Shown: piece after piece, positions 11,422 through 21,784 of the stretch
Position numbering within the stretch: position 1 is the stretch's first letter
How the letters are laid out: each line of letters begins with the position of its first letter
Assembly: GCF_022668875.1 (NCBI RefSeq)
Contig: NZ_JAKGCR010000007.1
Span: forward strand, 181,359-245,358
Length of the DNA: 64,000 bases
Source: Domibacillus sp. PGB-M46
Lineage (GTDB): Bacteria; Bacillota; Bacilli; Bacillales; Domibacillaceae
Direction of reading: 5' to 3'
The notes under the pieces: model-generated
Databases searched by the model: none
Seen by the model: only the letters and a program-made list of their open reading frames with translations
What the model was told of the DNA's origin: nothing
Made by a program: the position numbers and the translations under genes

Positions 11422-12443
11422 TGAACGGTAACTCCTTCGCCGCTCACAACACGTCCGATTGTATAAGCTGTTTCACCAGCTGCTTCGAGTGCTGCTTTTA
11501 CGTTTGCTTCTTCTTCTTTCGATACAATCAATACAAAGCCAATACCCATATTGAAAATATTGTACATTTCCTGGCGGTCAAGCTCTCCATACGTCTCAAG
11601 TACATTAAAAATGTCCGGTACCGGCCACGAACCAGCTTCAATTGAAGCGCCAAGGCCTTTTGGCAGAGCACGCGGAATGTTTTCCACAAATCCGCCTCCT
11701 GTAATGTGCGCCATCCCGTTTACAGCCGCCTGCTTTAGTACGGATAGAACCGGCTTCACATAAATACGTGTTGGTTCAAGGAGCGCTTCTCCGAGCGGAA
11801 CTGAAAGACCTTCTACCTGCGCGTTTATATCAAGGTTGTGTGTTTCAAAGAAAATTTTGCGAACGAGTGAATAACCGTTGCTGTGAATCCCGCTCGATGC
11901 GAGGCCGATCAGCACGTCGCCTTCTTTTACGTTTTCACCTGTTACAACACTATTCTTTTCAACAGCGCCAACCGTGAACCCGGCCATATCGTATTCTTCC
12001 TCATCGTAAAGTCCCGGCATTTCTGCTGTTTCTCCGCCAATAAGGGCACAGCCCGCCTGCTCACAGCCGTCTGCTACTCCTTTAACGATTTGTTCGATTT
12101 TTTCCGGCACTGCTTTGCCGCATGCAATATAATCAAGGAAAAACAGGGGCTCTGCTCCCTGTACGACAACATCGTTGACACACATGGCTACACAGTCGAT
12201 GCCAATCGTATCATGCTTGTCCATCATAAACGCAAGCTTTAGTTTTGTGCCGACCCCATCTGTTCCGGAAACAAGAACCGGCTCCTTTAACTGCAGCGAT
12301 GACAGATCAAACATGCCCCCGAAACTGCCGAGCGCTCCCATTACACCGGCGCGCTTCGTCCGCTCCACATGTTTTTTCATCCGTTCTACCGCTTCGTACC
12401 CTGCCTCGATGTTTACACCGGCTGCTTCATACGATTTTGCCAT
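11418..12443 (-). CDS. purM: Phosphoribosylformylglycinamidine cyclo-ligase (AIR synthetase)
   Basis: Fifth step: ATP-dependent closure of FGAM to AIR. Seen: the start [42 protein letters not shown] with the conserved Asp, GGETAEMPG and the late [14 protein letters not shown]. The ATG at 12443 is chosen because AGGAGG lies 8 nt upstream; a longer frame begins at 12464, overlapping purF, but lacks a good site. 341 residues, normal length for the family. Confidence 0.96.
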   Translation of the reverse strand: MAKSYEAAGVNIEAGYEAVERMKKHVERTKRAGVMGALGSFGGMFDLSSLQLKEPVLVSGTDGVGTKLKLAFMMDKHDTIGIDCVAMCVNDVVVQGAEPLFFLDYIACGKAVPEKIEQIVKGVADGCEQAGCALIGGETAEMPGLYDEEEYDMAGFTVGAVEKNSVVTGENVKEGDVLIGLASSGIHSNGYSLVRKIFFETHNLDINAQVEGLSVPLGEALLEPTRIYVKPVLSVLKQAAVNGMAHITGGGFVENIPRALPKGLGASIEAGSWPVPDIFNVLETYGELDRQEMYNIFNMGIGFVLIVSKEEEANVKAALEAAGETAYTIGRVVSGEGVTVQ

Positions 12444-12457
12444 TTTTGTTCCTCCTG

Positions 12458-13891
12458 TTAGCACATGATTTCTTTATCATGCGGATGCTGTGTATCTGGG
12501 AAAATCTCCGTCGGGTATTCCCCTGTAAAGCAGGCCATGCACTGACCGCATTCGCCAAGCTCGCTTTTGCGGTGGCCGATTGCTTCAATCGTGCCCTCTA
12601 CGCTTAAATAAGTAAGAGAATCTGCTCCGATCAATTCACGTAATTCTTCATTTGTATAGTGTGCAGCGATCAATTCGCCTTTTTCAGATGTATCAATTCC
12701 ATAAAAGCATGGATGCTTAATGGCTGGCGAGCTGATTACGACGTGTACTTCTTTGGCGCCGGCTTCTTTGAGCATTGTAACGATCCGTCTGCTCGTTGTG
12801 CCGCGGACAATCGAGTCATCTACCATAACCACTTTTTTGCCTTCTACAACCCCGCGTACAGGAGAAAGCTTCATTTTAACCCCCTGTTCACGAAGAGACT
12901 GGGACGGCTGAATAAATGTCCGGCCAACATAACGGTTTTTAATTAAACCAAGCTCATATGGAATACCTGTTGCTTCTGCAAAACCGATAGCAGCAGAAAT
13001 ACTCGAATCCGGTACTCCTGTGACAACATCAGCTTCCAGTACCGCTGGATCTACTTCTTGTGCCAGCATTTTACCGAGGCGTTTACGGGCACTGTGAACA
13101 TTCACGCCATGAATATTACTGTCCGGACGGGAGAAATAAACGTATTCCATCGTGCACATTGCGTCACTGATCGCTGCGGCAAACTGTTCAGAATGAAGAC
13201 CGTCTTCATTAATGGTAATCAATTCACCCGGCTCCACATCACGTAAAAACTCAGCACCAATAATATCAAAGGCGCACGTTTCAGAGGCAACCACATAAGC
13301 ATCTCCAAGTTTGCCGATTGAAAGCGGGCGCAGCCCTTGTGGATCAAGTGCTACATGCATTTCGTTTTCCGTCATGACAAGAAACGCATAGGCTCCTTTT
13401 ACCATGGAAAGAGCCGTTTTCAAACGGTCTTTGATCGTGCCATATGTGCTGCGGCGGATTAAGTGTGCCAGTACCTCGGTGTCAGACGTTGTCTGGAAAA
13501 TACTTCCTTGAGCTTCCAGTTCACGCTTCAGCGATGTAGCGTTGACAAGGTTTCCGTTATGCGCAAGCGCCAGGCTGCCTGTTTGAAAGTGGAACAGGAG
13601 CGGCTGTACATTTTGGTAGCCGCCGCCGCCTGCTGTTTGATAACGAACATGCCCAATGGCTGCTGCTCCTGTTAAACCGTTGACAATATCCTGGTTGAAA
13701 ATTTCTGTAACAAGCCCTTCACCTTTATGGCCGCGAAGGCGTTCTCCGTCGCTCATCACGACGCCGGCGCCTTCTTGTCCGCGGTGCTGTAAGCTTTGCA
13801 GGCCGTAATATGTGATTTGTGATGCATTTTCGTGTCCAAAAACCCCGAAGACGCCACACTCTTCATTTAAGCCTCTGAGTTCAGCAAGCAT
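12458..13891 (-). CDS. purF: Amidophosphoribosyltransferase (glutamine PRPP amidotransferase)
   Basis: First committed step: makes phosphoribosylamine from PRPP and glutamine. Seen: a short propeptide ([11 protein letters not shown]) cleaved before Cys12, which becomes the N-terminal nucleophile (CGVFGVFGH), the glutaminase domain, and the PRPP-binding motif [16 protein letters not shown]. Cysteines near the C-terminus (CGQCMACF) fit the oxygen-sensitive 4Fe-4S cluster known in the Bacillus enzyme. 477 residues. It overlaps purL by 25 nt. Confidence 0.97.
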   Translation of the reverse strand: MLAELRGLNEECGVFGVFGHENASQITYYGLQSLQHRGQEGAGVVMSDGERLRGHKGEGLVTEIFNQDIVNGLTGAAAIGHVRYQTAGGGGYQNVQPLLFHFQTGSLALAHNGNLVNATSLKRELEAQGSIFQTTSDTEVLAHLIRRSTYGTIKDRLKTALSMVKGAYAFLVMTENEMHVALDPQGLRPLSIGKLGDAYVVASETCAFDIIGAEFLRDVEPGELITINEDGLHSEQFAAAISDAMCTMEYVYFSRPDSNIHGVNVHSARKRLGKMLAQEVDPAVLEADVVTGVPDSSISAAIGFAEATGIPYELGLIKNRYVGRTFIQPSQSLREQGVKMKLSPVRGVVEGKKVVMVDDSIVRGTTSRRIVTMLKEAGAKEVHVVISSPAIKHPCFYGIDTSEKGELIAAHYTNEELRELIGADSLTYLSVEGTIEAIGHRKSELGECGQCMACFTGEYPTEIFPDTQHPHDKEIMC

Positions 13892-16101
13892 GGAATAGCT
13901 CCTTTCCAGGCATCCTCCAGTTCACTAACCGGTGCCTGTACCACTTCTTCTCCGTTAATTGTAATTGATGCCAATGGCTGAGCTGTTACTTCACCAATTT
14001 GTTTTGCATCCTGTACGACTGCTTCAAACGCTTCTTTGTTTTCTGGCTTCACTGTAATGACAAAGCGTGACTGTGTTTCTGCAAATAGGGCAGCCGTTGC
14101 TTCACCTTGAAGAGAAACGCGGGCACCAAGACCTGTGCCGAATAATTTTTCAACAAGCGCTACGGCAAATCCACCTTCTGAAATATCATGAGCTGATTGA
14201 ACAAGGCCCGACTGAATAGCCGTAAGAAGTGCATCCTGGCGTGCTTTTTCCACTGTCAAATCAATAGCTGGTGATTGACCGAAAATATCGCCGTCATTCA
14301 TCAATTTTTGCAGTTCGCTGCCGCCAAAGTCGTTCGCAGCATCTCCAATTACGTATACAAGGTCGCCAGCCTGCTTCGCTGCTTGTGTCGTAATATGATT
14401 CACGTCTTCAATCAATCCGACCATGCCGATAATTGGTGTCGGGTAAATAGCCGTACCGTTTGTTTCATTATAAAGAGATACATTTCCGCCGATAACCGGT
14501 GATTGAAGCGCAAGGCATGCTTCACTAATTCCGTCTGCTGACTGCTCAAGCTGCCAGAATACGCCTGGATTCTCAGGGCTTCCGTAGTTTAAGCCGTCTG
14601 TAATCGCAAGTGGACGGGCACCAGAAGCTACGATATTACGAGCCGCTTCTGCTACGGCAATTTTACCGCCTGTTTTCGGATCAAGGTAAATGTAACGTGC
14701 GTTACAGTCTGTTGTCATTGCAAGTGCTTTGTTTGTGCCGCGCAGACGGATTACCGCTGCGTCTGATCCTGGCGCAACCACTGTGTTCGTGCGAACTTGG
14801 TAATCGTATTGGTCATACACCCACTCTTTGCTTGCAATCGTCGGCTGCTGAAGCAATTTCACAAGTGTTTCTTTGTGATCTGTAACGTCCGGTGTTACGT
14901 CTTCCATTGCCTGGAACGTACGGAAGTATTCCGGTTCTGCTGATGGCTTGTGGTACACTGGTGCATCTTCTGCCAGCGCATCAACCGGTACTTCTGCCGC
15001 TACTTCGCCTTTATGAATCAAACGAAGCATTTTGTCGTCTGTTACGACACCAACTGATGCCGCTTCAAGACCGTATTTAGCAAAAAGATCTTCGATTTCT
15101 TTTTCGTGTCCTTTTTTCACAACGATCAGCATGCGCTCCTGTGATTCAGACAGCATCATTTCATATGGTGTCATGCCTGTTTCGCGCTGCGGAATCAAAT
15201 CAAGGTTCATTTCAATTCCTGATCCGGATTTTGACGCCATTTCTGCTGACGAGCTTGTTAAGCCGGCAGCACCCATATCTTGAATACCGACAAGAACGTC
15301 CTGATGATTGTAAATAAGCTCAAGGCATGCTTCTAAAAGCAATTTTTCCATGAATGGGTCGCCAACCTGTACCGCCGGGCGTTTTTCATCTGAGCTTTCG
15401 CTTAATTCTTCTGAAGCGAATGTCGCACCGTGAATACCATCGCGGCCTGTTTTCGCTCCTACATACATTACGGTGTTGCCAACGCCTTTCGCCTGGCCTT
15501 TTTGAATATCTTTATGATCAATCAGCCCCACACACATTGCGTTCACAAGCGGATTGCCGTCATAAGACGGATCAAAGCCGATTTCACCGCCGACTGTTGG
15601 GATCCCGATGCAGTTTCCGTAACCGGCAATACCGGCAACAACTTCTTCAAACAAATACTTTACACGTGCTGTTTCAAGTTCACCGAAACGAAGTGAGTTT
15701 AAAATCGCAACCGGACGGGCACCCATTGAGAATACATCACGGATAATACCTCCGACACCTGTTGCTGCGCCCTGGTATGGCTCAATAGCAGATGGGTGGT
15801 TATGACTTTCAATTTTAAACGCAACGGCCTGACCGTCACCGATATCAACGATACCAGCACCTTCACCCGGTCCCTGCAAAACGTGCTCGCCTTTTGTCGG
15901 GAAACGGCTTAAAACAGGCTTGGAATTTTTATAGCTGCAATGCTCTGACCACATAACCGAGAAAAGACCTGTTTCTGCGTAGTTTGGCAGACGGCCAAGA
16001 ATTTTTTCTACTTTGGCAAATTCTTCATCCGTTAAGCCCATTGTGCTGTATAGTTTTTCGTCTTTAATTTGCTGTGGATTTGGTTCAAGCATTAACGACA
16101 T
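13867..16101 (-). CDS. purL: FGAM synthase subunit PurL (small type)
   Basis: Large subunit of FGAM synthase, fourth step. At 744 residues it is the small Gram-positive form, which needs PurQ (glutaminase) and PurS; both are encoded directly upstream. Seen: [23 protein letters not shown], the [28 protein letters not shown] block, and a second half with GGNVSLYNE and SAHDISEGG. It overlaps purQ by 17 nt and purF by 25 nt, showing a tightly packed operon. Confidence 0.97.
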   Translation of the reverse strand: MSLMLEPNPQQIKDEKLYSTMGLTDEEFAKVEKILGRLPNYAETGLFSVMWSEHCSYKNSKPVLSRFPTKGEHVLQGPGEGAGIVDIGDGQAVAFKIESHNHPSAIEPYQGAATGVGGIIRDVFSMGARPVAILNSLRFGELETARVKYLFEEVVAGIAGYGNCIGIPTVGGEIGFDPSYDGNPLVNAMCVGLIDHKDIQKGQAKGVGNTVMYVGAKTGRDGIHGATFASEELSESSDEKRPAVQVGDPFMEKLLLEACLELIYNHQDVLVGIQDMGAAGLTSSSAEMASKSGSGIEMNLDLIPQRETGMTPYEMMLSESQERMLIVVKKGHEKEIEDLFAKYGLEAASVGVVTDDKMLRLIHKGEVAAEVPVDALAEDAPVYHKPSAEPEYFRTFQAMEDVTPDVTDHKETLVKLLQQPTIASKEWVYDQYDYQVRTNTVVAPGSDAAVIRLRGTNKALAMTTDCNARYIYLDPKTGGKIAVAEAARNIVASGARPLAITDGLNYGSPENPGVFWQLEQSADGISEACLALQSPVIGGNVSLYNETNGTAIYPTPIIGMVGLIEDVNHITTQAAKQAGDLVYVIGDAANDFGGSELQKLMNDGDIFGQSPAIDLTVEKARQDALLTAIQSGLVQSAHDISEGGFAVALVEKLFGTGLGARVSLQGEATAALFAETQSRFVITVKPENKEAFEAVVQDAKQIGEVTAQPLASITINGEEVVQAPVSELEDAWKGAIPCLLNSEA

Positions 16102-16768
16102 GAGAATTCCTCCAGTGCTTTACAATTGATTGGAAAAGTTTAAGGCCATCCGCGCTGCCAAGAAGTTCATCAACAGCCCGCTCCGGATGCGGCATCATGC
16201 CAAGTACATTGCCTTTTTCGTTTGTAATACCTGCAATATCAGAAAGGCTTCCGTTTACATCGCTCGCATATGTGAAGGCAATTTGATTGTTTTCCTTCAA
16301 TTTTGCAAGTGTTGCTTCGTCACAGTAGTAGTTTCCTTCACCGTGTGCAACTGGAATGCTGATTTTTTCGCCTTTTTCGTATAAAGAAGTAAACATCGTT
16401 TCATCATTTTCAACAGACAGCTCTACCGTCCGGCAAATAAACTTTAAGTTTTTGTTGCGAAGCATAGCTCCTGGAAGAAGGCCTGATTCAAGCAAAATTT
16501 GAAACCCGTTGCAGACGCCAAGAACCGGCTTGTCCGCTTCCGCAGCACGTTTAACTGCGGCCATTACGTTTGACATGTGAGCGATTGCGCCTGAACGGAG
16601 GTAGTCTCCGTATGAAAAGCCTCCTGGAAGCAAAATACCGTCGTATTCATCAAGGTTGTCCGCATCATGCCAGACAAGATCAACCTGCTCGCCTAATTCG
16701 TCTTTTACCGCGTGGTACATATCTACATCACAGTTAGATCCTGGAAATACGATGACTGCAAATTTCAC
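16085..16768 (-). CDS. purQ: FGAM synthase subunit PurQ (glutaminase)
   Basis: Class I glutamine amidotransferase that feeds ammonia to PurL. Seen: FPGSNCDVD at the start, [12 protein letters not shown], the nucleophile elbow [11 protein letters not shown] (Cys at about residue 86) and the late catalytic His/Glu in [10 protein letters not shown]. 227 residues. Its ATG overlaps the purS stop by 4 nt. Confidence 0.97.
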   Translation of the reverse strand: MKFAVIVFPGSNCDVDMYHAVKDELGEQVDLVWHDADNLDEYDGILLPGGFSYGDYLRSGAIAHMSNVMAAVKRAAEADKPVLGVCNGFQILLESGLLPGAMLRNKNLKFICRTVELSVENDETMFTSLYEKGEKISIPVAHGEGNYYCDEATLAKLKENNQIAFTYASDVNGSLSDIAGITNEKGNVLGMMPHPERAVDELLGSADGLKLFQSIVKHWRNSHVVNA

Positions 16769-17019
16769 TGTTTCGCACTCTCCTCGATTTCATATCGGTA
16801 ATCTTCAATAACCGGGTTTGACAAAAGTTTTTCACATACTTCTTTGACTGTGCCCTCTACGTCACGAACAGAATCATCGAATTGAAGCTCCATGTATTTG
16901 CCGATGCGCACTTCTTCTACTCCCTGGTAGCCAAGGCTTGACAGAGATTGCTGTACTGCTTTTCCTTGCGGGTCTAATACACTTTCACGAAGCGTTACGT
17001 AAACTTTCACTTTATACAT
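16765..17019 (-). CDS. purS: FGAM synthase subunit PurS
   Basis: Small scaffold subunit that brings PurL and PurQ together. The frame starting at ATG 17019 ([19 protein letters not shown]) gives 84 residues, the family size, with the typical [12 protein letters not shown] strand. A longer frame exists up to 17139, but it runs inside purC and is not used. The start overlaps the purC stop (TAATG), so it is probably translated by re-initiation. Confidence 0.95.
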   Translation of the reverse strand: MYKVKVYVTLRESVLDPQGKAVQQSLSSLGYQGVEEVRIGKYMELQFDDSVRDVEGTVKEVCEKLLSNPVIEDYRYEIEESAKQ

Positions 17020-17732
17020 TATAGAGTTCCTCCAAGTCGATTGTAGATTTCGGTATATGCTTCTGTCAGTCCGCCAAGATCCCGGCGGAACAAGTCTTTG
17101 TCGAGTTTGCGATTTGTGCCTTTTTCCCATAGACGGCATGTATCCGGCGAAATTTCATCGGCCAGCAGAATGCTTCCATCCTTTTGACGGCCAAATTCGA
17201 TTTTAAAGTCAATGAGGTCAACACCCATTTCGCTAAACAATGGAATGAGTACATCGTTTACACGAAGAGCTTCTTTTTTCAAAATTTGCACTTCTTCAGG
17301 TGCTGCCACGTCAAGCAGACGGATATGATCTTCTGTTAAGAGCGGGTCACCGAGATCATCATTTTTGTAATAAAACTCAACGATTGGCTCCTTAAACCGC
17401 ACGCCTTCTTCAAAGCCGAGGCGCTTGGCAATGCTGCCAGCGGCAACATTGCGCACCACAACTTCAAGCGGAATAATGTCAACATGCTTCACAAGCTGCT
17501 CGTTTTCAGACAGCTGCTCAACAAAGTGAGACTCAATACCCTGCTCGGCGAGCTTCTCAAACAATAGCCCTGTGATTAAATTGTTTAAACGGCCTTTACC
17601 GTCGATTTCTGCTTTTTTCTCACCGTTAAAAGCAGTCGCTGAGTTTTTATATTCGATCCAGACGATCTCTTCCTGGTCTGTTGCATAAATGCGTTTTGCT
17701 TTTCCTTCGTAGAGCTGCTTGCCTTTTTGCAT
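17019..17732 (-). CDS. purC: SAICAR synthase
   Basis: Seventh step: adds aspartate to CAIR using ATP. Seen: [14 protein letters not shown] at the start, GKGRLNN, the [15 protein letters not shown] motif ([13 protein letters not shown]), LIDFKIEFG and the signature [12 protein letters not shown]. 237 residues, normal. ATG 17732 follows GGAGGATCACATC. It lies 28 bp after purB. Confidence 0.97.
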   Translation of the reverse strand: MQKGKQLYEGKAKRIYATDQEEIVWIEYKNSATAFNGEKKAEIDGKGRLNNLITGLLFEKLAEQGIESHFVEQLSENEQLVKHVDIIPLEVVVRNVAAGSIAKRLGFEEGVRFKEPIVEFYYKNDDLGDPLLTEDHIRLLDVAAPEEVQILKKEALRVNDVLIPLFSEMGVDLIDFKIEFGRQKDGSILLADEISPDTCRLWEKGTNRKLDKDLFRRDLGGLTEAYTEIYNRLGGTL

Positions 17733-17760
17733 GATGTGATCCTCCCAGGTTCCGGTTTAA

Positions 17761-19053
17761 TTAAAGACCAATGCGGTCAAAAATCGTGTCGACATGTTTG
17801 ATGTGGTAGTTATAGTCAAAGCAGTCAGCAATTTCTTCCGGTGTTAATTTAGATGTGATCGTTTCATCCGCTTCTACAAGTGAACGGAACGGAACTTGCT
17901 TGTCCCATGCTTCCATCGCCCGCGGCTGTACAGTGTCATAAGCTGCTTCACGCGCCATGCCTTTGTCGATCAGAGCAAGAAGAATACGCTGTGAGTAAAT
18001 AAGGCCAAGTGTACGGTCCATATTGCGCTTCATGTTTTCCGGGAATACCGTCAAGTTCTTCACAATGTTGCCAAAACGGTTCAGCATGTAATTCAAGGCA
18101 ATCGTTGCATCCGGCAGAATCACGCGCTCTGCAGATGAATGGGAGATATCGCGCTCATGCCAAAGGGATACATTTTCGTATGCTGTAACCATGTGGCCGC
18201 GAATCACGCGCGCAAGGCCAACCATGTTTTCAGATCCGATTGGATTACGTTTATGCGGCATCGCTGATGAGCCTTTTTGTCCTTTTGCAAATGCTTCTTC
18301 TACTTCGCGTGTTTCTGACTTTTGCAGGCCGCGAATCTCTGTTGCGAATTTTTCGATAGATGCAGCAACGAGTGCAAGAGTAGCCATATAATGTGCATGG
18401 CGGTCACGCTGAAGAGTCTGCGTTGAAACCGGTGCTGGTTTCGTACCCAGCTTTTCGCAAACATACTGCTCAACGAACGGATCGATGTTTGCGTATGTGC
18501 CGACTGCGCCGGAAATTTTTCCGTATTGAACGCCGTCAGCTGCGTCGTTAAAGCGCTCAAGGTTGCGTTTCATTTCTTCATACCAAAGGGCCATCTTCAA
18601 GCCAAATGTTGTCGGTTCTGCATGAACGCCGTGTGTACGGCCCATCATAACCGTGTGTTTATGTTCAATCGCTTTGTCACGAAGGATGTCGATAAAGTTC
18701 TCAATATCTTTACGTAAAATGTCGTTCGCCTGCTTTAATAGATAAGAAAGGGCTGTGTCGACTACATCTGTTGACGTTAATCCGTAATGCACCCATTTGC
18801 GCTCTTCTCCAAGTGTTTCGGATACAGCGCGGGTAAATGCCACTACATCATGGCGTGTTTCTAGTTCAATTTCGTTAATGCGGTCAATGTCAAAGCTTGC
18901 ATTTTCGCGAAGTTTTTGAACATCTTCTTTTGGGATTTCACCAAGTTCAGACCATGCCTCGCAAGCTAAGATTTCTACTTCAAGCCATGCTTTGAATTTG
19001 TTTTCTTCTGTCCAGATGCTGCCCATTTCAGGTCGTGTATAGCGTTCGATCAT
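17761..19053 (-). CDS. purB: Adenylosuccinate lyase
   Basis: Acts twice in purine synthesis, releasing fumarate from SAICAR and from adenylosuccinate. Seen: [11 protein letters not shown] at the start, the TSTDVVDTA and [15 protein letters not shown] active-site regions, and the fumarase/ASL signature [16 protein letters not shown] (about residue 262 onward). 430 residues, typical for Bacillus. Start ATG 19053 has CGGAGG upstream. Confidence 0.97.
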   Translation of the reverse strand: MIERYTRPEMGSIWTEENKFKAWLEVEILACEAWSELGEIPKEDVQKLRENASFDIDRINEIELETRHDVVAFTRAVSETLGEERKWVHYGLTSTDVVDTALSYLLKQANDILRKDIENFIDILRDKAIEHKHTVMMGRTHGVHAEPTTFGLKMALWYEEMKRNLERFNDAADGVQYGKISGAVGTYANIDPFVEQYVCEKLGTKPAPVSTQTLQRDRHAHYMATLALVAASIEKFATEIRGLQKSETREVEEAFAKGQKGSSAMPHKRNPIGSENMVGLARVIRGHMVTAYENVSLWHERDISHSSAERVILPDATIALNYMLNRFGNIVKNLTVFPENMKRNMDRTLGLIYSQRILLALIDKGMAREAAYDTVQPRAMEAWDKQVPFRSLVEADETITSKLTPEEIADCFDYNYHIKHVDTIFDRIGL

Positions 19054-19081
19054 TAGTTGTCATCCTCCGATTAATCGTCGT

Positions 19082-20227
19082 TTATTTTGTCCAAATCCGG
19101 CTTTCCTGGATTTCGGTTAAGGTTTCATTGATATTGTCCGTCAAAATGGTTACATGCCCCATTTTCCGTTTTTCTTTTGCTTCGTCTTTTCCGTATAAGT
19201 GAATGGACCATTCCGGCTTGTCTACAATGGCGCTCACAACACCCTCTACATGTTCACCGAGCACATTAACCATGACAGCTGGCTTTAAAAGCGCTGTGCT
19301 TTTAAGCGGCCAGTTGCAAACAGCGCGGATGTGCTGGCCAAACTGGGAGATTCCGCACGCTTCGATCGTATAGTGCCCGGAGTTGTGCGGCCGCGGTGCC
19401 AATTCATTAATGTAAATGCCGCCTTCTTCTGTTACGAACATCTCGACAGCCAGGGTGCCGACAAGGGACAGCGCCGATGCAATGCTCTCTGCTGCCTCAT
19501 GTGCAGCTCGCTCGGTTTCTTTCGAAATACGGGCCGGTACAATTGATTCGTGCAGAATGTTATCTACGTGAATATTTTCTGCCACCGGGAAAAATGTCGT
19601 TTCCCCTTCTGGATTTCGTGTCACAATGACGGATATTTCTTTTTGGAATGGAATCCATTGTTCAAGTACACAGTCACCATGCGTAAGCAGCTTGGCTGCT
19701 TCTGATGCCTGGTTCACTTCTTTTAACACAAACTGCCCTTTGCCGTCGTATCCGCCGGTTGCCGTTTTCAGTACAGCCGGCAGGCCGAGCGCCTCGATTC
19801 CTTCCAGCAGATCAGACTCGGTCCGAATCACCCGATAAGGGGCAACCGGCACGCCTGCATTCGAGATCGCTTCTTTTTCGTAAACGCGGTTTTGCGTAAT
19901 ACGGATCAGCTCTGCTCCCTGCGGAATATGGGCCGTGTTCATCAGCTCTTTTAAGCCTTCATAATCAATATTTTCAAATTCGTAGGTGATCACGTCACTT
20001 ACTTGTGCCAGGCGCTGAAGTGCCTCCTGGTCATTGTAAGGTGCTTGGATGACGATATCCGCTGTCTGCGTGCATGGGGCTCCTTCTGCCGGTTCAAGAA
20101 CGGCGATGCGAAAGCCCGCTTCTTTAGCTGCCAGTGCCATCATACGTCCTAATTGCCCGCCGCCGATGATGCCAATCGTTTTTCCCGGTTCAATGATTTT
20201 TCTAGCCAAGCTGATCACTGCTTTCAA
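19082..20227 (-). CDS. purK: N5-carboxyaminoimidazole ribonucleotide synthase
   Basis: Carboxylates AIR with bicarbonate and ATP (ATP-grasp family); PurE then moves the carboxyl group. Seen: [17 protein letters not shown] near the N-terminus, [13 protein letters not shown] (ATP loop), GTLAVEMFV, and the [17 protein letters not shown] signature. About 381 residues. The start is uncertain: the first codon listed is TTG at 20227 inside the end of purE, with GTG and TTG alternatives a few codons later and no strong ribosome site for any of them. Coupling to purE translation is likely. Confidence 0.94.
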   Translation of the reverse strand: MKAVISLARKIIEPGKTIGIIGGGQLGRMMALAAKEAGFRIAVLEPAEGAPCTQTADIVIQAPYNDQEALQRLAQVSDVITYEFENIDYEGLKELMNTAHIPQGAELIRITQNRVYEKEAISNAGVPVAPYRVIRTESDLLEGIEALGLPAVLKTATGGYDGKGQFVLKEVNQASEAAKLLTHGDCVLEQWIPFQKEISVIVTRNPEGETTFFPVAENIHVDNILHESIVPARISKETERAAHEAAESIASALSLVGTLAVEMFVTEEGGIYINELAPRPHNSGHYTIEACGISQFGQHIRAVCNWPLKSTALLKPAVMVNVLGEHVEGVVSAIVDKPEWSIHLYGKDEAKEKRKMGHVTILTDNINETLTEIQESRIWTK

Positions 20228-20690
20228 GGACCGTTTTTTCTGTTTCCTTCCGGCGCTTGTCCAACCGCGCCGCTACACCTGTGTCCGCGATCGACAAAAT
20301 TTGCGCCGCCAGCAGACCGGCATTGGTTGCACCGGCTTTGCCAATTGCTGTTGTAGCAACAGGCACGCCGCCCGGCATTTGAACGATAGAAAGAAGAGAA
20401 TCAAGCCCATTTAACGCTTTTGACTGAACAGGGACGCCGATAACCGGCAGAGTCGTTTTTGCTGCCGTCATGCCTGGCAGATGAGCAGCCCCTCCTGCTC
20501 CCGCAATGATCACTTTAATTCCTCGCTCCCGTGCCGTTTCGGCATATTCAAACATCAAATCAGGGGTGCGGTGTGCGGATACCACTTTCTTTTCATAGGG
20601 AATGTCAAGTTCACCGAGTACGTCACATGCGTGCTTCATTGTTTCCCAATCTGATGTGCTTCCCATAATAACGCCAACTTCAATCGTCAT
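20202..20690 (-). CDS. purE: N5-CAIR mutase PurE (class I)
   Basis: Converts N5-CAIR to CAIR without cofactor. Seen: the class I motif [10 protein letters not shown] (residues 9-18), SAHRTPD, and the Gly-rich [13 protein letters not shown] and [15 protein letters not shown] segments. 162 residues. ATG 20690 follows GGAGGATCAAG. It is the first gene of the pur operon, directly downstream of the riboswitch and its terminator. Confidence 0.97.
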   Translation of the reverse strand: MTIEVGVIMGSTSDWETMKHACDVLGELDIPYEKKVVSAHRTPDLMFEYAETARERGIKVIIAGAGGAAHLPGMTAAKTTLPVIGVPVQSKALNGLDSLLSIVQMPGGVPVATTAIGKAGATNAGLLAAQILSIADTGVAARLDKRRKETEKTVLESSDQLG

Positions 20691-20721
20691 CTTGATCCTC
20701 CATTGTGAGATTTTTTTACAT

Positions 20722-20773
20722 AAAAAAACGGGCAGACCGCTTCTCCGGTAAAAAGGAGAAAGCGATTCGCCCG
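20722..20773 (-). terminator. Riboswitch-controlled terminator before purE
   Basis: Long stem CGGGC..CGCTTTCTCC / GGAGAAGCGG..GCCCG followed on the minus strand by seven T. It lies between the purine aptamer and purE and is the expected off-state of the riboswitch. Confidence 0.85.
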
Positions 20774-20800
20774 TAGTCGATCGAGAGTACGAATGCTTTC

Positions 20801-20867
20801 CCCATAGTCGGCTCGTTTACGGCGGCCGGTAGAAACTCGCGGGCCATATTCCCGCTATTATATGAGG
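20801..20867 (-). promoter_or_regulatory. Purine riboswitch (guanine/hypoxanthine type) of the pur operon
   Basis: On the minus strand the aptamer shows P1 arms CCTCAT/ATGGGG and the conserved core segments ATATAATAG, AATATGG, GTTTCTACC, CCGTAAA and GACTATG. The C in GACTATG is the ligand-pairing base, which predicts guanine or hypoxanthine rather than adenine. Ligand binding should favour the terminator downstream and switch off IMP synthesis. Confidence 0.95.
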
Positions 20868-20886
20868 TGCTTTATTTGTCCTCTAC

Positions 20887-20916
20887 ATATTAACAACCGA
20901 TCGAAGGGGTTGTCAA
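20887..20916 (-). promoter_or_regulatory. Sigma-A promoter of the pur operon
   Basis: Minus-strand TTGACA (20916-20911), 18 bp spacer, TAATAT (20892-20887). It lies just upstream of the purine aptamer and just downstream of the PurR box. Confidence 0.8.
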
Positions 20917-20924
20917 CAAAAAAT

Positions 20925-20958
20925 CGAACGATATTTATCACTTATATTTTAATGTTCG
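20925..20958. promoter_or_regulatory. PurR box pair at the pur promoter
   Basis: CGAAC and GTTCG in inverted orientation, spanning 34 bp, located just upstream of the pur -35. Spacing and core are identical to the site at 26544-26577 in front of pbuG, as known for the paired PurBoxes bound by PurR when PRPP is low. Confidence 0.8.
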
Positions 20959-20961
20959 TAT

Positions 20962-21156
20962 TTAAGTCATTATTTTTCCTTCAAAGACGATTTCACGACC
21001 AATCGGTACATGAATTGTTTCCCCGTTTTCCTTCCGCTCTTCAAAAAGAGGCTTTTCCATCCGCCGCACCGGCATATAGCCTTCCTGCTTCATTCGTTCG
21101 AGGCACTCATCAATCGTTTCGTTTTCCTGCACGTAAAAATTCTTTTTTTTGCTCAT
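20962..21156 (-). CDS. yebG: NETI motif-containing protein YebG
   Basis: Small protein (64 residues) of unknown function. It has the family-defining [16 protein letters not shown] block near the N-terminus and a beta-rich C-terminal half ([13 protein letters not shown]). Its start overlaps the yebE stop by 4 nt, so the two are co-translated. The PurR box begins only a few bases beyond its stop. Same position as in B. subtilis. Confidence 0.9.
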   Translation of the reverse strand: MSKKKNFYVQENETIDECLERMKQEGYMPVRRMEKPLFEERKENGETIHVPIGREIVFEGKIMT

Positions 21157-21695
21157 TGCATCAATTTTCCCTTTCTCACTTGTTTTACCCAGAAGCCGCC
21201 ATGGATGGTTTTCGGCTCAAAAGCAATAATAAATGCTTTTGGGTCAAGGTCTTTAATTTTCTCATACAGCTTCAGCTCATACTTACGCGGCGTCAAAATC
21301 TGCATCGCCATCCGTTCACCTTCAAGCCCGTTCGCTGCCCAGTTGGTCACTCCGTAGCCTTCCTGGCGCAATTGCTTCGGCAGGTCTTTATCATATTCCT
21401 TGGTGATCACATTCACCGTAATATATCCAAGCGCCAGCTTTTCCTCGATCTTCATGCCAACGATCACTCCCACACCGTAGCCGACCGCATAAGCAATTAA
21501 GTTTTGAATTTCGTTTAAGTTATCGAGCACCAGTCCAAGACCTACAACATAAATGACAACCTCAATCGTACTGACAAAAGCGGCTGTGTAGCGATAGCCT
21601 TTCAGAGTCAAAATCATGCGGATCGTAAAAAATGAAACGTACACAATATTGATCAGCAAAATAATGACAACCATTAGTAAGGCATTATCCATCAT
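21153..21695 (-). CDS. yebE: UPF0316/DUF2179 membrane protein YebE
   Basis: Integral membrane protein of unknown function. Seen: three N-terminal hydrophobic helices within about the first 90 residues ([18 protein letters not shown]; a second around [17 protein letters not shown]; a third around [16 protein letters not shown]), then a soluble DUF2179 domain of about 85 residues ending in [14 protein letters not shown]. 180 residues. Two ATG codons in a row (21695, 21692) follow GAGGAGTGAATTACG; either may be used. Confidence 0.88.
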   Translation of the reverse strand: MMDNALLMVVIILLINIVYVSFFTIRMILTLKGYRYTAAFVSTIEVVIYVVGLGLVLDNLNEIQNLIAYAVGYGVGVIVGMKIEEKLALGYITVNVITKEYDKDLPKQLRQEGYGVTNWAANGLEGERMAMQILTPRKYELKLYEKIKDLDPKAFIIAFEPKTIHGGFWVKQVRKGKLMQ

Positions 21696-21742
21696 CGTAA
21701 TTCACTCCTCTTTCCCGGCAGTTTACCATATTGGCGCTCATT

Positions 21743-21774
21743 AAAAAAGCCTCAGCCAAATGATTGGCTGAGGC
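21743..21774 (-). terminator. Terminator after ptsG
   Basis: Perfect stem GCCTCAGCCA/TGGCTGAGGC followed by TTTTTTAA on the minus strand, directly after the ptsG stop. Confidence 0.9.
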
Positions 21775-21784
21775 AGATTGCTTC